This document shows positions 8,577 to 16,593 of a stretch of 64,000 bases of DNA, piece by piece (position 1 is the stretch's first letter; each line of letters begins with the position of its first letter). Both the position numbers and the translations under genes were made by a program. The stretch is taken from assembly GCF_026163685.1 (NCBI RefSeq), contig NZ_JAOXSR010000004.1, positions 243,659-307,658 on the forward strand, given 5' to 3'. Below the pieces are notes generated by a model. That model searched no databases. It had not been told where the DNA came from and saw nothing but the letters and a program-made list of their open reading frames with translations. The stretch comes from Oerskovia flava (GTDB lineage Bacteria > Actinomycetota > Actinomycetes > Actinomycetales > Cellulomonadaceae).

Positions 8577-9380
8577 ATGCGGATCGTCGTCGCCGTCAAG
8601 TACGTCCCGGACATCCATGCCGAGCGAGGTTTCGCCGACGGGCGGGTGGTGCGGTCCGCGGAGGAGGGCACGCTCAACGAGCTCGACGAGAACGCCCTCG
8701 AGGCCGCCCTGCGCATCATCGAGTCGCTGCCCGAGGACGAGCGGGCGGTGAGCGAGATCGTCGCCGTGACCATCGCGGGACCCGAGGCCGACACCGCCGT
8801 GCGCAAGGCCTACCAGCTGGGGGTCGACCGCGGGGTGCGCGTGAGCGACGACGCGCTCGCCGGGTCCGACTACTTCGGCACGGCGCGGGCGCTCGCGGCC
8901 GCGGTGCGCCGGCTAGCGGAGGAGGCGCCCGTCGACCTCGTGATCACCGGCATGGCGGCGCTCGACGGGCTCGGCTCCGTCGTCCCGGCGCTGCTGGCCG
9001 CCGAGCTCGGGCTCGGGCAGCTCACGCTCGCCGCACGCCTCGAGGTGGCGGACGGCGAGGCCCGCATCACCCGCGAGCTCGACGGCGTGACCGAGGAGCT
9101 CGTCGCGCCGCTGCCGGCAGTCGTGAGCGTGACCGACCACGCCAACTCGCCGCGCTTCCCGAACTTCAAGCTCATCATGGCGGCGCGGTCGAAGACGGTG
9201 GAGGAGTGGACCCTCGCGGACCTGGGTCTCGACCCCGCGACCGTGGGCGCCGCCGGGGCCCGCACGCACGTCCTCGCCGCGACCCCGCGGCCGCCGCGGC
9301 CCGACGTCGAGCTCGTCGTCGACAAGGGCGAGGGCGGCCGCGCCCTCGCCGAGTACCTCATCCGCAACGAGCTGGTCTGA
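8577..9380 (+). CDS. etfB: Electron transfer flavoprotein, beta subunit
   Basis: EtfB/FixA, 267 aa, small subunit of the cytoplasmic ETF heterodimer that carries electrons from acyl-CoA and other dehydrogenases to the respiratory chain; this subunit binds AMP. It starts MRIVVAVKYVPD, the family N-terminus, at an ATG with an AGGGAG ribosome site 11 nt upstream; an in-frame GTG at 8529 would add 16 unconserved residues. The family signature region NSPRFPNFKLIMAARSK is near residues 197-213. etfA follows 11 nt later, so the two form an operon. A TAACCT box at 8502-8507 is a possible -10 without a clear -35. Confidence 0.95.
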   Translation: MRIVVAVKYVPDIHAERGFADGRVVRSAEEGTLNELDENALEAALRIIESLPEDERAVSEIVAVTIAGPEADTAVRKAYQLGVDRGVRVSDDALAGSDYFGTARALAAAVRRLAEEAPVDLVITGMAALDGLGSVVPALLAAELGLGQLTLAARLEVADGEARITRELDGVTEELVAPLPAVVSVTDHANSPRFPNFKLIMAARSKTVEEWTLADLGLDPATVGAAGARTHVLAATPRPPRPDVELVVDKGEGGRALAEYLIRNELV

Positions 9381-9391
9381 GAGGCGCACCG

Positions 9392-10432
9392 ATGACCGAG
9401 CAGACGACCCCCCGCACCAACCGCACCGTCCTCGTTCTCCTGGACACCCCCGCCACCGAGCTGCGGTCCTCGGCGCTCGAGCTGCTGACGATCGCGCGCG
9501 GCCTCGGCCGCGTCGAGGCCGTCACGCTCGAGGCGCCCAGCGTGCCCACGCTCGCGCAGCTCAGCGCCTACGGCGTCGAGATCGTGCTGCAGGCCGAGCT
9601 CCCGGCCGCCGTGCGCGGCGGCGACGACGCCCACCTCTCGCCCGTGGTGGCCGAGGCGCTCGCGGCGGCGCTGCGCCTGCGGGACGCCGACGCCGTGATC
9701 CTCTCGGCGACCTTCGCGAACAAGGAGGCCGCCGCGCGCCTCGCCCACCTCACGGGTGCCGGTCTGGTGATCGACGCGACGTCCGTCACCGAGAGCGCGG
9801 AGCCGGGCCCCGAGCTCGCCGACGCACCGCCCGCGGGGTCGCTCGTGGCGGGCAAGCGGGTCTTCGCCGGGTCGTGGGACACGTCGTGCGTCGTGCGCAC
9901 GGAGACGGCCGTCTTCACGGTCCGCCCGAACTCGATCGTCCCCGAGCCGGCACCGGTCGCCGTGGCGACCGAGGTCGAGGGCTTCGCCGTCGAGGTGAGC
10001 GAGCTGGCCACGGTCGCGCGCAGCGTCTCGCGCGAGGTGCACGAGCGTGCGGTCGGGGGCCGGCCGTCGCTCGCCGAGGCGGCGGTCGTCGTCGCGGGCG
10101 GCCGGGGCACCGACGGTGACTTCGGCCCCGTCGAGGACCTCGCCGACGCGCTCGGCGCGGCGGTCGGCGCGAGCCGTGACGCGGTCTACGAGGGCTGGTT
10201 CGACGAGTTCGTCGGGCAGACGGGCGTGACCGTCGCACCGCGGCTGTACATCGGTGCGGGCATCTCCGGGGCGCCGCACCACCGCGGGGGCATGCAGGCG
10301 TCGCAGGTGATCGTGGCGGTCAACAGCGACCCCGAGTGCCCGCTCTTCGAGATCAGCGACTTCGCGGTCGTCGGCGACCTCGCCGACGTCCTCCCGCAGG
10401 CCGCGCAGGTCATCCGAGAGCACAAGGGCTGA
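9392..10432 (+). CDS. etfA: Electron transfer flavoprotein, alpha subunit
   Basis: EtfA/FixB, 346 aa, the FAD-bearing subunit. The C-terminal FAD domain has the expected run of motifs: GRGTDGDFGPVEDLA, ASRDAVYEGW, QTGVTVAPRLYIGAGISG, APHHRGGMQ and VAVNSDPECPLFEISDF. The N-terminal alpha/beta domain starts at about residue 10 (RTVLVLLDTP). I chose the ATG at 9392 because it follows etfB directly; the frame is open further upstream but overlaps etfB. Only 9 nt separate its stop from the stop of the convergent phosphotransferase gene, and no obvious hairpin lies between them. Confidence 0.95.
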   Translation: MTEQTTPRTNRTVLVLLDTPATELRSSALELLTIARGLGRVEAVTLEAPSVPTLAQLSAYGVEIVLQAELPAAVRGGDDAHLSPVVAEALAAALRLRDADAVILSATFANKEAAARLAHLTGAGLVIDATSVTESAEPGPELADAPPAGSLVAGKRVFAGSWDTSCVVRTETAVFTVRPNSIVPEPAPVAVATEVEGFAVEVSELATVARSVSREVHERAVGGRPSLAEAAVVVAGGRGTDGDFGPVEDLADALGAAVGASRDAVYEGWFDEFVGQTGVTVAPRLYIGAGISGAPHHRGGMQASQVIVAVNSDPECPLFEISDFAVVGDLADVLPQAAQVIREHKG

Positions 10433-10441
10433 ACCGGCGGC

Positions 10442-11482
10442 TCAGATACCGAGCTCCTCCAGCCAGGCTACGGCCGCGATGCCCTGCGCCCGCTGGAACG
10501 GCCGGAGGCCCGGGCCGTCGGGCGGCGGCGGCTTGCGCGCGGAGTCGAGGAAGTAGCCGGCGATCCCGGCGACGACCGCGCGGAGGTCGCCAGGGTGCAC
10601 CCTGGCCCCGAGCGGGTGCTCGGCGAACCGCCGGGCCGCCCACGCCCCGCCGTCGCGGGCTGCCGCGCGGCTCCGCATGACGGGGGCGACGAGGTCGTCG
10701 ACGCCCTGCATCAGCACGCTCGGCAGGAAGAGCGCGAGGTCGAGCCACGGTGCCCCGCGCATCGCGTGCGGCCAGTCCACGAGATAGGCCGCGTCGGCAG
10801 TGAGCAGCACGTTGTCGCCCCGGATGTCGCCGTGCACGATCGCCTCGCCCTCGCACGCGACGAGCACGTGGCGCTCGACCGCGACGAGCTCGTCGAGACG
10901 CTGCGCCGCCCACGGTGCGTCCTGGGCAAGGGTGGGCGTCGGTTCAGCGCGCAGGCGCGCCCACCCGCTCGACATCGACGCCAGCTCCGGGCCGGCCGGT
11001 GGCAGCGACATCGCGCGGGCGCCGGGTACGTGCGCGAGGACGTCGAGGGCGGCGAGGACGCGGTCGAGGTCGTCGAGGGGCCACGGCACGGGAGGCACAC
11101 GCCCGGCAACGGCCTCGTACGCCAGGACGATCCAGTCGGTGTCACCGTGCCCCCACAAGAACCTCGGTGAGGGGACCGGTCGGGGCAGGTGGATCGCGAT
11201 GTGCGCCTCGGCGCGGTGGAGGTCGGCGGTCGCACGGTGGTCGCCCGTCCGGGCGGCCTTGACGAAGATGCGCTCGCCGGTCGCGAGCGTGAGGACCGAG
11301 GCGAGACCCGGGCTGAAGCCGGTCGTCGTGGTCGTCTCGGCGACGACCCGGGCACCCGCCACCGCCTCGATCTCGGTGCGCAGGTCCTCGGGCAGGTCGC
11401 TCCAGCGCAGCCGGGACCCGCCGAAGGCACGGGGGACCTCGGGGAGGGCTGCGACGGCAGCGGCTGACGCGTCGTCGGGCAT
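10442..11482 (-). CDS. Aminoglycoside-phosphotransferase (APH) family protein
   Basis: A 346-aa member of the APH/choline kinase-like fold. The ATP-binding N-lobe includes GERIFVKAA (residues about 62-70, the Lys being the likely phosphate ligand). The catalytic loop HGDIRGDNVLL and the metal-binding DWPHAMRGAPWLDLALFL are intact, so the protein is probably an active kinase. The family phosphorylates very different small molecules, and the presence of this fold does not imply antibiotic resistance. The ATG at 11482 has GGAAG 10 nt upstream; an in-frame TTG at 11566 would add 28 residues without family similarity. It is transcribed alone, divergent from the cysteine desulfurase gene. Confidence 0.85.
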   Translation of the reverse strand: MPDDASAAAVAALPEVPRAFGGSRLRWSDLPEDLRTEIEAVAGARVVAETTTTTGFSPGLASVLTLATGERIFVKAARTGDHRATADLHRAEAHIAIHLPRPVPSPRFLWGHGDTDWIVLAYEAVAGRVPPVPWPLDDLDRVLAALDVLAHVPGARAMSLPPAGPELASMSSGWARLRAEPTPTLAQDAPWAAQRLDELVAVERHVLVACEGEAIVHGDIRGDNVLLTADAAYLVDWPHAMRGAPWLDLALFLPSVLMQGVDDLVAPVMRSRAAARDGGAWAARRFAEHPLGARVHPGDLRAVVAGIAGYFLDSARKPPPPDGPGLRPFQRAQGIAAVAWLEELGI

Positions 11483-11621
11483 CGGTGCGCCACTTCCAGG
11501 GCTCGTGGAGGGTCGGTAGGCGAAGATCCGAGCGGCCGGATCTCGCCAGGCACGATCATCCGACAACGTAGCGGTTTTCGCCTGCTGTCATCGGCGTGTC
11601 CGGACTGTGAGTCGAAGTTCG

Positions 11622-11627
11622 TAGACT
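11622..11627 (+). promoter_or_regulatory. Candidate -10 box for a leaderless cysteine desulfurase mRNA
   Basis: TAGACT lies 8 nt before the GTG start at 11636, the spacing seen at the two leaderless promoters later in this window. No Shine-Dalgarno sequence is present before this GTG. The -35 region (near 11599) is weak. Confidence 0.4.
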
Positions 11628-11635
11628 GGGTCCTT

Positions 11636-12865
11636 GTGACCGCAGATTCCCCGCACGGCGCACGTCCCGGCGCCTACCTCGACCACGCCGCGACGACCCC
11701 GATGTCGCCCGCGGCCGTCGAGGCGTTCGTCGGCGAGCTGACGCGCACAGGCAACCCGTCGTCCCTGCACTCGGCGGGTCGGGCCGCGCGGCGCGTCGTC
11801 GAGGAGTCCCGGGAGACGGTCGCCGCCTCCCTGGGTGCACGACCCAGCGAGGTCGTCTTCACGGCGGGCGGCACGGAGGCCGACAACCTGGCGATCAAGG
11901 GCCTGTTCTGGGGGCGGCGCACCACGTCGCCGCAGCGCCGGCGCATCCTCGTCTCCGCGGTCGAGCACCACGCGGTGCTCGACCCGGCGTTCTGGATGGC
12001 CGAGCACGCCGGCGCCGAGATCGTCCTGCTGCCCGTCGACGCCGTCGGACGCCTGGACGTCGACGCACTGCGCGCGGAGCTCGACGAGCACGCCGACGAG
12101 GTCGCGCTGATCTCCGTGATGTGGGCGAACAACGAGGTCGGGACGCTGCAGCCCGTCGGCGAGGTCGTGCAGGCCGCACGCCCGTACGGCATCCCCGTGC
12201 ACTCCGACGCCGTGCAGGCCGTCGGCCAGGTGCCCGTGGACTTCGCCGCGAGCGGCCTGGACGCCCTCACGGTCTCCGGGCACAAGATCGGCGGCCCGGT
12301 CGGTGTGGGTGCGCTCCTCGCGAAGCGCGACGCGCCGTTGACCCCGGTGCTGCACGGTGGCGGGCAGGAGCGGGGCGTGCGCTCGGGCACGCTCGACGCC
12401 CCGTCGATCCGTTCCTTCGCGGTCGCCGTCGGCGAGGCCGTGAGCGAGCAGGCGGAGCGCGCGATCCGGTGGGGGAGCCTGCGGGACGCCCTGATCGACG
12501 GCGTGCGCCGGATCGTGCCCGACGCCGAGCTGCACGGACCCGACCCTCGGACGGACCGGGACGCGCGGCTGCCCGGGAACGCCCACTTCACCTTCCCGGG
12601 CGCCGAGGGCGACTCGTTGCTCTACCTGCTGGACTCGGTGGGCATCCAGACCTCGACCGGTTCTGCCTGCCAGGCCGGGGTGCCCCAGCCGTCGCACGTG
12701 CTGCTCGCCACGGGGGTCCCGGAGATGCAGGCCCGCGGTGCGCTGCGCTTCTCCCTCGGCGCGACCTCGACGGCACAGGACGTGGAGCGCCTCCTCGACG
12801 CCTTGCCCGAGGTCGTGGCCCGCGCGCAGGCGGCCGGGCTGTCGTCGGCCGGAGCGCTGTCATGA
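11636..12865 (+). CDS. Cysteine desulfurase (NifS/IscS family)
   Basis: PLP-dependent class V aminotransferase fold, 409 aa. It takes sulfur from cysteine as an enzyme persulfide. The cofactor Lys is residue 217 in SGHKIGG, and the sulfur-accepting Cys is residue 345 in STGSACQAG. The N-terminal [10 protein letters not shown] and EADNLAIKG are standard. The gene overlaps mnmA by 4 nt (ATGA), so it very likely supplies sulfur for tRNA 2-thiouridine made by MnmA, although it could also serve Fe-S assembly. The start is GTG at 11636; translation may be leaderless (TAGACT box 8 nt upstream). The motif order is that of NifS/IscS, not SufS, which has a shorter Cys loop. Confidence 0.93.
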   Translation: MTADSPHGARPGAYLDHAATTPMSPAAVEAFVGELTRTGNPSSLHSAGRAARRVVEESRETVAASLGARPSEVVFTAGGTEADNLAIKGLFWGRRTTSPQRRRILVSAVEHHAVLDPAFWMAEHAGAEIVLLPVDAVGRLDVDALRAELDEHADEVALISVMWANNEVGTLQPVGEVVQAARPYGIPVHSDAVQAVGQVPVDFAASGLDALTVSGHKIGGPVGVGALLAKRDAPLTPVLHGGGQERGVRSGTLDAPSIRSFAVAVGEAVSEQAERAIRWGSLRDALIDGVRRIVPDAELHGPDPRTDRDARLPGNAHFTFPGAEGDSLLYLLDSVGIQTSTGSACQAGVPQPSHVLLATGVPEMQARGALRFSLGATSTAQDVERLLDALPEVVARAQAAGLSSAGALS

Positions 12866-14073
12866 GGGTGCTCGCGGCGATGTCGGGCGGCGTGGACTCC
12901 GCGGTCGCGGCGGCGCTCGCGGTGGAGGCCGGGCACGACGTCGTCGGCGTGCACATGGCGCTGTCGCGGAACCGGGACCAGTTCCGCACGGGGTCGCGAG
13001 GCTGCTGCTCGATCGAGGACGCGGGCGACGCCCGGCGCGCGGCCGACGTGCTCGGCATCCCCTACTACGTGTGGGACCTGTCGGAGCGGTTCGAGGACAC
13101 CGTCGTGGCCGACTTCCTGTCGGAGTACGAGGCCGGCCGCACCCCGAACCCGTGCGTGCGCTGCAACGAGCACATCAAGTTCGAGGCGCTGCTCGACAAG
13201 GCGACGGCGCTCGGCTTCGACGCCGTCGCGACCGGGCACTACGCGCGTGTCGTGACCCGCGAGGTGACCTCACCGGGCCCGGACGGCACGGTGGCGACGT
13301 CCACGGTCCGTGAGCTCCACCGCTCGCCGAACGAGGCCAAGGACCAGTCCTACGTGCTCGCCGTCATGGGTCCCGTGCGGCTCGCGCGGGCGATCTTCCC
13401 GCTCGGCGGCTTCGAGTCCAAGGACGAGGTGCGGGCCGAGGCGGCGCGGCGCGGGCTGTCGGTGTCCGCCAAGCCCGACTCCTACGACATCTGCTTCGTG
13501 GCCGACGGCGACACCCAGGGCTTCCTGCGCTCGCGCCTCGGTGCCCGGACGGGCGAGATCGTCGATGCCTCCGGCGAGGTGCTGGGGGAGCACGACGGCG
13601 CGTACGCCTACACGGTCGGGCAGCGCAAGGGTCTGGGGATCGACCGCCCGGCCTCCGACGGGCGCCCGCGCTACGTCCTGGAGGTGCAGCCGACGGCAAA
13701 CCGTGTGGTTGTCGGGCCCGCCGAGCTGCTCTCGGTGGACCGGATCTCCGGGGACCGCGCGGTGTGGCTGGCCGACGACGTCCTGGCCACGGCGAGTGGT
13801 GACGGCTGGTTCGACGCGCAGGTCCAGGTCCGGGCGCACGGGACGCCCGTCGCCGCACGGGTGCGGGCCACGGGCGCCGACGACGAGGGCATGGAGGTCG
13901 AGCTCGTCGGGACGACGCTGCGCGGCGTTGCCGCGGGTCAGTCGCTCGTCGTGTACGACGGCACGCGGGTGCTCGGGCAGGCCACCGTGCAGCGTGCGCA
14001 CCGTGCGCACCGTGCGCCCGCACGACCGACGGACCCGACGGCCGCTCACACGAACGCGGGCACGGGCTCCTGA
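12862..14073 (+). CDS. mnmA: tRNA-specific 2-thiouridylase
   Basis: MnmA, 403 aa, forms 2-thiouridine at wobble position 34 of tRNA Lys, Glu and Gln using ATP and sulfur relayed from a cysteine desulfurase. The PP-loop SGGVDS is at residues 8-13. The catalytic pair is visible: Cys101 in RCNEHIKF (nucleophile) and Cys211 in SYDICFV (persulfide-forming). HTVGQR-like [10 protein letters not shown] and the C-terminal beta-barrel follow. The start ATG overlaps the desulfurase stop. The last 30 residues are a low-complexity tail partly encoded by a 9-bp repeat (gtgcgcacc, three times from about 13993, giving RAHRAHRA) that is not part of the family core. The 3' end overlaps the convergent ester cyclase gene by 28 bp. 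Confidence 0.96.
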   Translation: MRVLAAMSGGVDSAVAAALAVEAGHDVVGVHMALSRNRDQFRTGSRGCCSIEDAGDARRAADVLGIPYYVWDLSERFEDTVVADFLSEYEAGRTPNPCVRCNEHIKFEALLDKATALGFDAVATGHYARVVTREVTSPGPDGTVATSTVRELHRSPNEAKDQSYVLAVMGPVRLARAIFPLGGFESKDEVRAEAARRGLSVSAKPDSYDICFVADGDTQGFLRSRLGARTGEIVDASGEVLGEHDGAYAYTVGQRKGLGIDRPASDGRPRYVLEVQPTANRVVVGPAELLSVDRISGDRAVWLADDVLATASGDGWFDAQVQVRAHGTPVAARVRATGADDEGMEVELVGTTLRGVAAGQSLVVYDGTRVLGQATVQRAHRAHRAPARPTDPTAAHTNAGTGS

Positions 14074-14474
14074 GCGAGGACCTTCATCAGCCACGCGTCG
14101 TCCCGGACCGCCCAGTGCTCGGCCTCGCGCCCGTCCACGAAGCGCAGCATGTGCATCTCGCGGACGCTGAAGCGCCGTCCCGTGGGTGCGAGCCCGCGGA
14201 AGTACCCTGTGTGCCGGGCGCTGAACGACACGTGCAGCGCCACGAGGTCGCCCTCGGCCACGCAGTGCAGGACCTCGACGACCTGGTCGGAGAACGCGTC
14301 GGAGAACCAGTGCATGGTCGCGACGAGCCCGTCCAGGCCGCCCGAGGAGCCGGGCGTCGAGTCGTGGTTGTGGAAGTCCGGTGCCACCAGGTTCCGCAAC
14401 ACGTCGGCGTGGTTCCCGGGGATCGCCTGGGTGTGCACGGCGATCGCCGTCGATCTGTTCTCTGTGGTGCCCAT
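14046..14474 (-). CDS. SnoaL-like ester cyclase / polyketide-cyclase-fold protein
   Basis: A small 142-aa alpha+beta barrel protein of the NTF2/SnoaL superfamily. The pattern [58 protein letters not shown] and [19 protein letters not shown] is that of proteins annotated 'ester cyclase'. The real substrate is unknown, and these are rarely true cyclases outside polyketide clusters; none is present here. I used the ATG at 14474 (MGTTENRST); an upstream in-frame start at 14543 would add 23 arginine/serine-rich residues that look like noncoding translation. It is a single gene, convergent with and overlapping mnmA. Confidence 0.75.
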   Translation of the reverse strand: MGTTENRSTAIAVHTQAIPGNHADVLRNLVAPDFHNHDSTPGSSGGLDGLVATMHWFSDAFSDQVVEVLHCVAEGDLVALHVSFSARHTGYFRGLAPTGRRFSVREMHMLRFVDGREAEHWAVRDDAWLMKVLAQEPVPAFV

Positions 14475-14623
14475 GTCTGCCTCGCTCGTCCTCGAGCGCG
14501 ACGACCGCGGTCGCGAGCGTCGTCGCTCGTTCTCAGCCTTCACCTGGAACGAGGGACGGACAAGGGCCGAGGGGCGCTGCGAGCGGGTGATGTGCGGGTG
14601 AAACTCGACGGGAGAAGGACGAC

Positions 14624-15688
14624 ATGACAGCAGTGAGCGGCCACGGGCCGTGGCCAGGAGACGGTGCGCCGCTCGAGGCGCAGCTGACGGTTCTCGGGGA
14701 CCTCGCGGCCGCGCCCACGGGGGCGGTGCCGGTCCCGTTCCTCGTCCGGCTGCCCGGGCGCGGTCCGGGGGCGCAGGCGACCGGGCGCACGGCCGCGCTG
14801 CTCACCGAGATGCCGGTCGAGCTGGGTGTGCACGGCTGGAAGCTGGCCTCCCACGAGGGCGCCGACCTGCGGCGTGCGACGGCACTCCTCGCGGAGGACG
14901 TCGAGGCGCTCGCCATCGCGGCGGCGGGCTACGACGGGCCGCTCGCGCTCTCGGTGACGGGGCCGTGGACGCTGGCCGCCGAGCTCTACCTCGCCCACGG
15001 CGACCGCGTCCTCGCCGACCGCGGTGCGGTGCGCGAGCTCGTCGAGTCGCTGTCGGTCGGCCTGGCCGAGCACGTCGCGTCGGTGCGCCGGCAGGTGCCC
15101 GGGGCGGGCGTCGTCGTGCAGGTCGAGGAGCCGCTGCTCAGCCAGGTGCACGCGGGCGTGCTGCCCACGTTCTCCGGGTACTCGCGGCTGCGAGCCGTGG
15201 CGGGGCCCGACCTCGTCGACGGTCTGCGGCCGGTCCTCGACGCGGTGCGGGACGCCGGTGCGCGCAGCGTCGTGCACGTCGGCCCCGCGTGGGTGGGGGT
15301 GGCGCCCGTGGTGCTGTCGGGGGCGGACGCCGTCGGTCTCGACCTCGCCCCGTCGCTCGACGCGTGGAACGAGCCGCTGTGGGAGACGGTCGCGAAGGCG
15401 ACCGAGCGCGGCGTCGGGCTCTGGGCGGGGTTGCCCCCCGCGCAGGTCTCGCAGTGCTCCGGTCCCGGCCTCGGCACGCTCGCCGACCTCGTGAGCGTGC
15501 CGTGGCGTCGCATCGGCCTGCCCGTGGACGCCCTGGACGACGTCACGGTCCTCGGTGCGGGCCACGCCGCGCGGGCTGGCGGCGGTCTGCCCGACGGCGT
15601 GGCACCCGGTGGCGTCGACGCGCACCGGGCCGCGCTGGGGAACCTCGGGCGGGTCGCGGCGATCCTCGCGGAGCGCGCGCACGACTGA
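14624..15688 (+). CDS. MetE-like (cobalamin-independent methionine synthase family) protein lacking zinc ligands
   Basis: A 354-aa TIM-barrel protein of the UROD/MetE superfamily, equivalent to the C-terminal half of MetE. Recognisable stretches are LVRLPGRG, SVTGPWTLAAELYL, VVVQVEEPLLSQ, DLVDGLRPVLDAV and SGADAVGLDLAPSLD. In true MetE the zinc site uses His-x-Cys, Glu and a C-terminal Cys; here the HxC position reads VVHVGPAW and the C-terminal Cys region reads GGGLPDGVAPGG, so the ligands are missing. It is therefore unlikely to be a methionine synthase despite the usual database name. Adjacency to the tRNA thiolation genes is common in actinobacteria. A strong GGGAGAAGG ribosome site precedes the ATG. 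It might act on tetrahydropteridine- or thiol-linked methyl groups, but that is guesswork. Confidence 0.8.
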   Translation: MTAVSGHGPWPGDGAPLEAQLTVLGDLAAAPTGAVPVPFLVRLPGRGPGAQATGRTAALLTEMPVELGVHGWKLASHEGADLRRATALLAEDVEALAIAAAGYDGPLALSVTGPWTLAAELYLAHGDRVLADRGAVRELVESLSVGLAEHVASVRRQVPGAGVVVQVEEPLLSQVHAGVLPTFSGYSRLRAVAGPDLVDGLRPVLDAVRDAGARSVVHVGPAWVGVAPVVLSGADAVGLDLAPSLDAWNEPLWETVAKATERGVGLWAGLPPAQVSQCSGPGLGTLADLVSVPWRRIGLPVDALDDVTVLGAGHAARAGGGLPDGVAPGGVDAHRAALGNLGRVAAILAERAHD

Positions 15689-15719
15689 TCCCGGGCCTGC
15701 CCGACCGCCCGGTGCGCTG

Positions 15720-15781
15720 CTGATCACCTGCTGATCACCTGCGGATCGGGCTTCGACGTGCGGGCGTTCGGTGCGTACGCT
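15720..15781 (+). promoter_or_regulatory. Candidate promoter and tandem operator of the pgmB-GH65 operon
   Basis: An 11-bp direct repeat, CTGATCACCTG at 15720-15730 and 15731-15741, places two TGATCA palindromes one helical turn apart. It sits 10 bp upstream of TTCGAC (15752-15757), which with TACGCT (15776-15781) at 18-bp spacing makes a plausible sigma-70 promoter. The duplicated TGATCA sites could bind an activator. Inference from sequence only. Confidence 0.5.
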
Positions 15782-15852
15782 TACCGGCGGGTGCAGCCGA
15801 CGTCGTCCGCCCCGAACGACCTGCACGTCACGCCCCCGTTCGAAGGACCACG

Positions 15853-16593
15853 ATGCCTGCCCTGCGAGCCGTCCTCTTCGACCTCGACGGTGTGCTCACG
15901 CCGACCGCCGAGGTCCACATGCGCGCCTGGGAGCGGCTCTTCACGCCGTTCTGCGAGGCCCGCGCACTCGCCCCCTACACGTCCGCCGACTACTTCGCGT
16001 CGATCGACGGCAAGCCGCGCTACGACGGCGTCGCCTCGTTCCTCACCACGCGAGGCGTCGAGCTGCCGCACGGGACGCCCGACGACCCGCCGGGCGAGGA
16101 CACCGTGTGCGCCCTGGGCAACCGCAAGGACGGCATCGTCAACGCGATGTTCGACGAGGAGGGCATCGACCCGTACCCCGGTTCGGTGCGCTTCCTCGAC
16201 GCCGTGACGGACGCCGGCACCGCGGTCGCCGTCGTCTCGTCGTCCCGCAACGCCCCGACCGTGCTCGCCGCGGCGGGGCTCGCCGCCCGCTTCACGATCG
16301 TGGTCGACGGCACGGTCGCCGCGCGGGAGGGGCTCGCCGGCAAGCCGTCGGCAGCGACCTACGAGTACGCGGCCGAGCTGCTCGGGGTTCCCGTCCACGA
16401 GGCGATCGTGGTCGAGGACGCGATCTCGGGCGTGCAGGCCGGTGCGGCCGGTGACTTCGGGCTGGTGCTCGGCGTCGACCGTGGCGTCGGTGCGGACGCC
16501 CTGCGCGAGCACGGCGCCGACGTCGTCGTCGCCGACCTCGACGAGCTGGACGCGAGCGTCCTGGACCGTCCCGCACGCGGAGCCCGGTCATGA
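15853..16593 (+). CDS. Beta-phosphoglucomutase-family HAD hydrolase
   Basis: A 246-aa HAD-superfamily phosphotransferase with nucleophile Asp10 and acid/base Asp12 in LFDLDGVLTP, motif II SSSRNAP, the Lys in GKPSAATYEYAA and the acidic motif IVVEDAISGVQAG. It is cotranscribed with a GH65 phosphorylase (ATGA overlap at 16590). That pairing is typical of maltose phosphorylase systems, in which beta-glucose-1-phosphate is converted to glucose-6-phosphate. The long cap segment (YFASIDGKPRYDGVASFL and GNRKDGIVNAMF) resembles the HAD module fused to GH65 in mycobacterial OtsB1-like proteins, so a phosphatase role is an alternative. Context favours the mutase. Confidence 0.82.
   Translation: MPALRAVLFDLDGVLTPTAEVHMRAWERLFTPFCEARALAPYTSADYFASIDGKPRYDGVASFLTTRGVELPHGTPDDPPGEDTVCALGNRKDGIVNAMFDEEGIDPYPGSVRFLDAVTDAGTAVAVVSSSRNAPTVLAAAGLAARFTIVVDGTVAAREGLAGKPSAATYEYAAELLGVPVHEAIVVEDAISGVQAGAAGDFGLVLGVDRGVGADALREHGADVVVADLDELDASVLDRPARGARS

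Noticed and set aside
10442..11482. Aminoglycoside resistance gene
   Set aside because: Only the general APH fold is supported; members phosphorylate many substrates and there is no resistance or mobile context.
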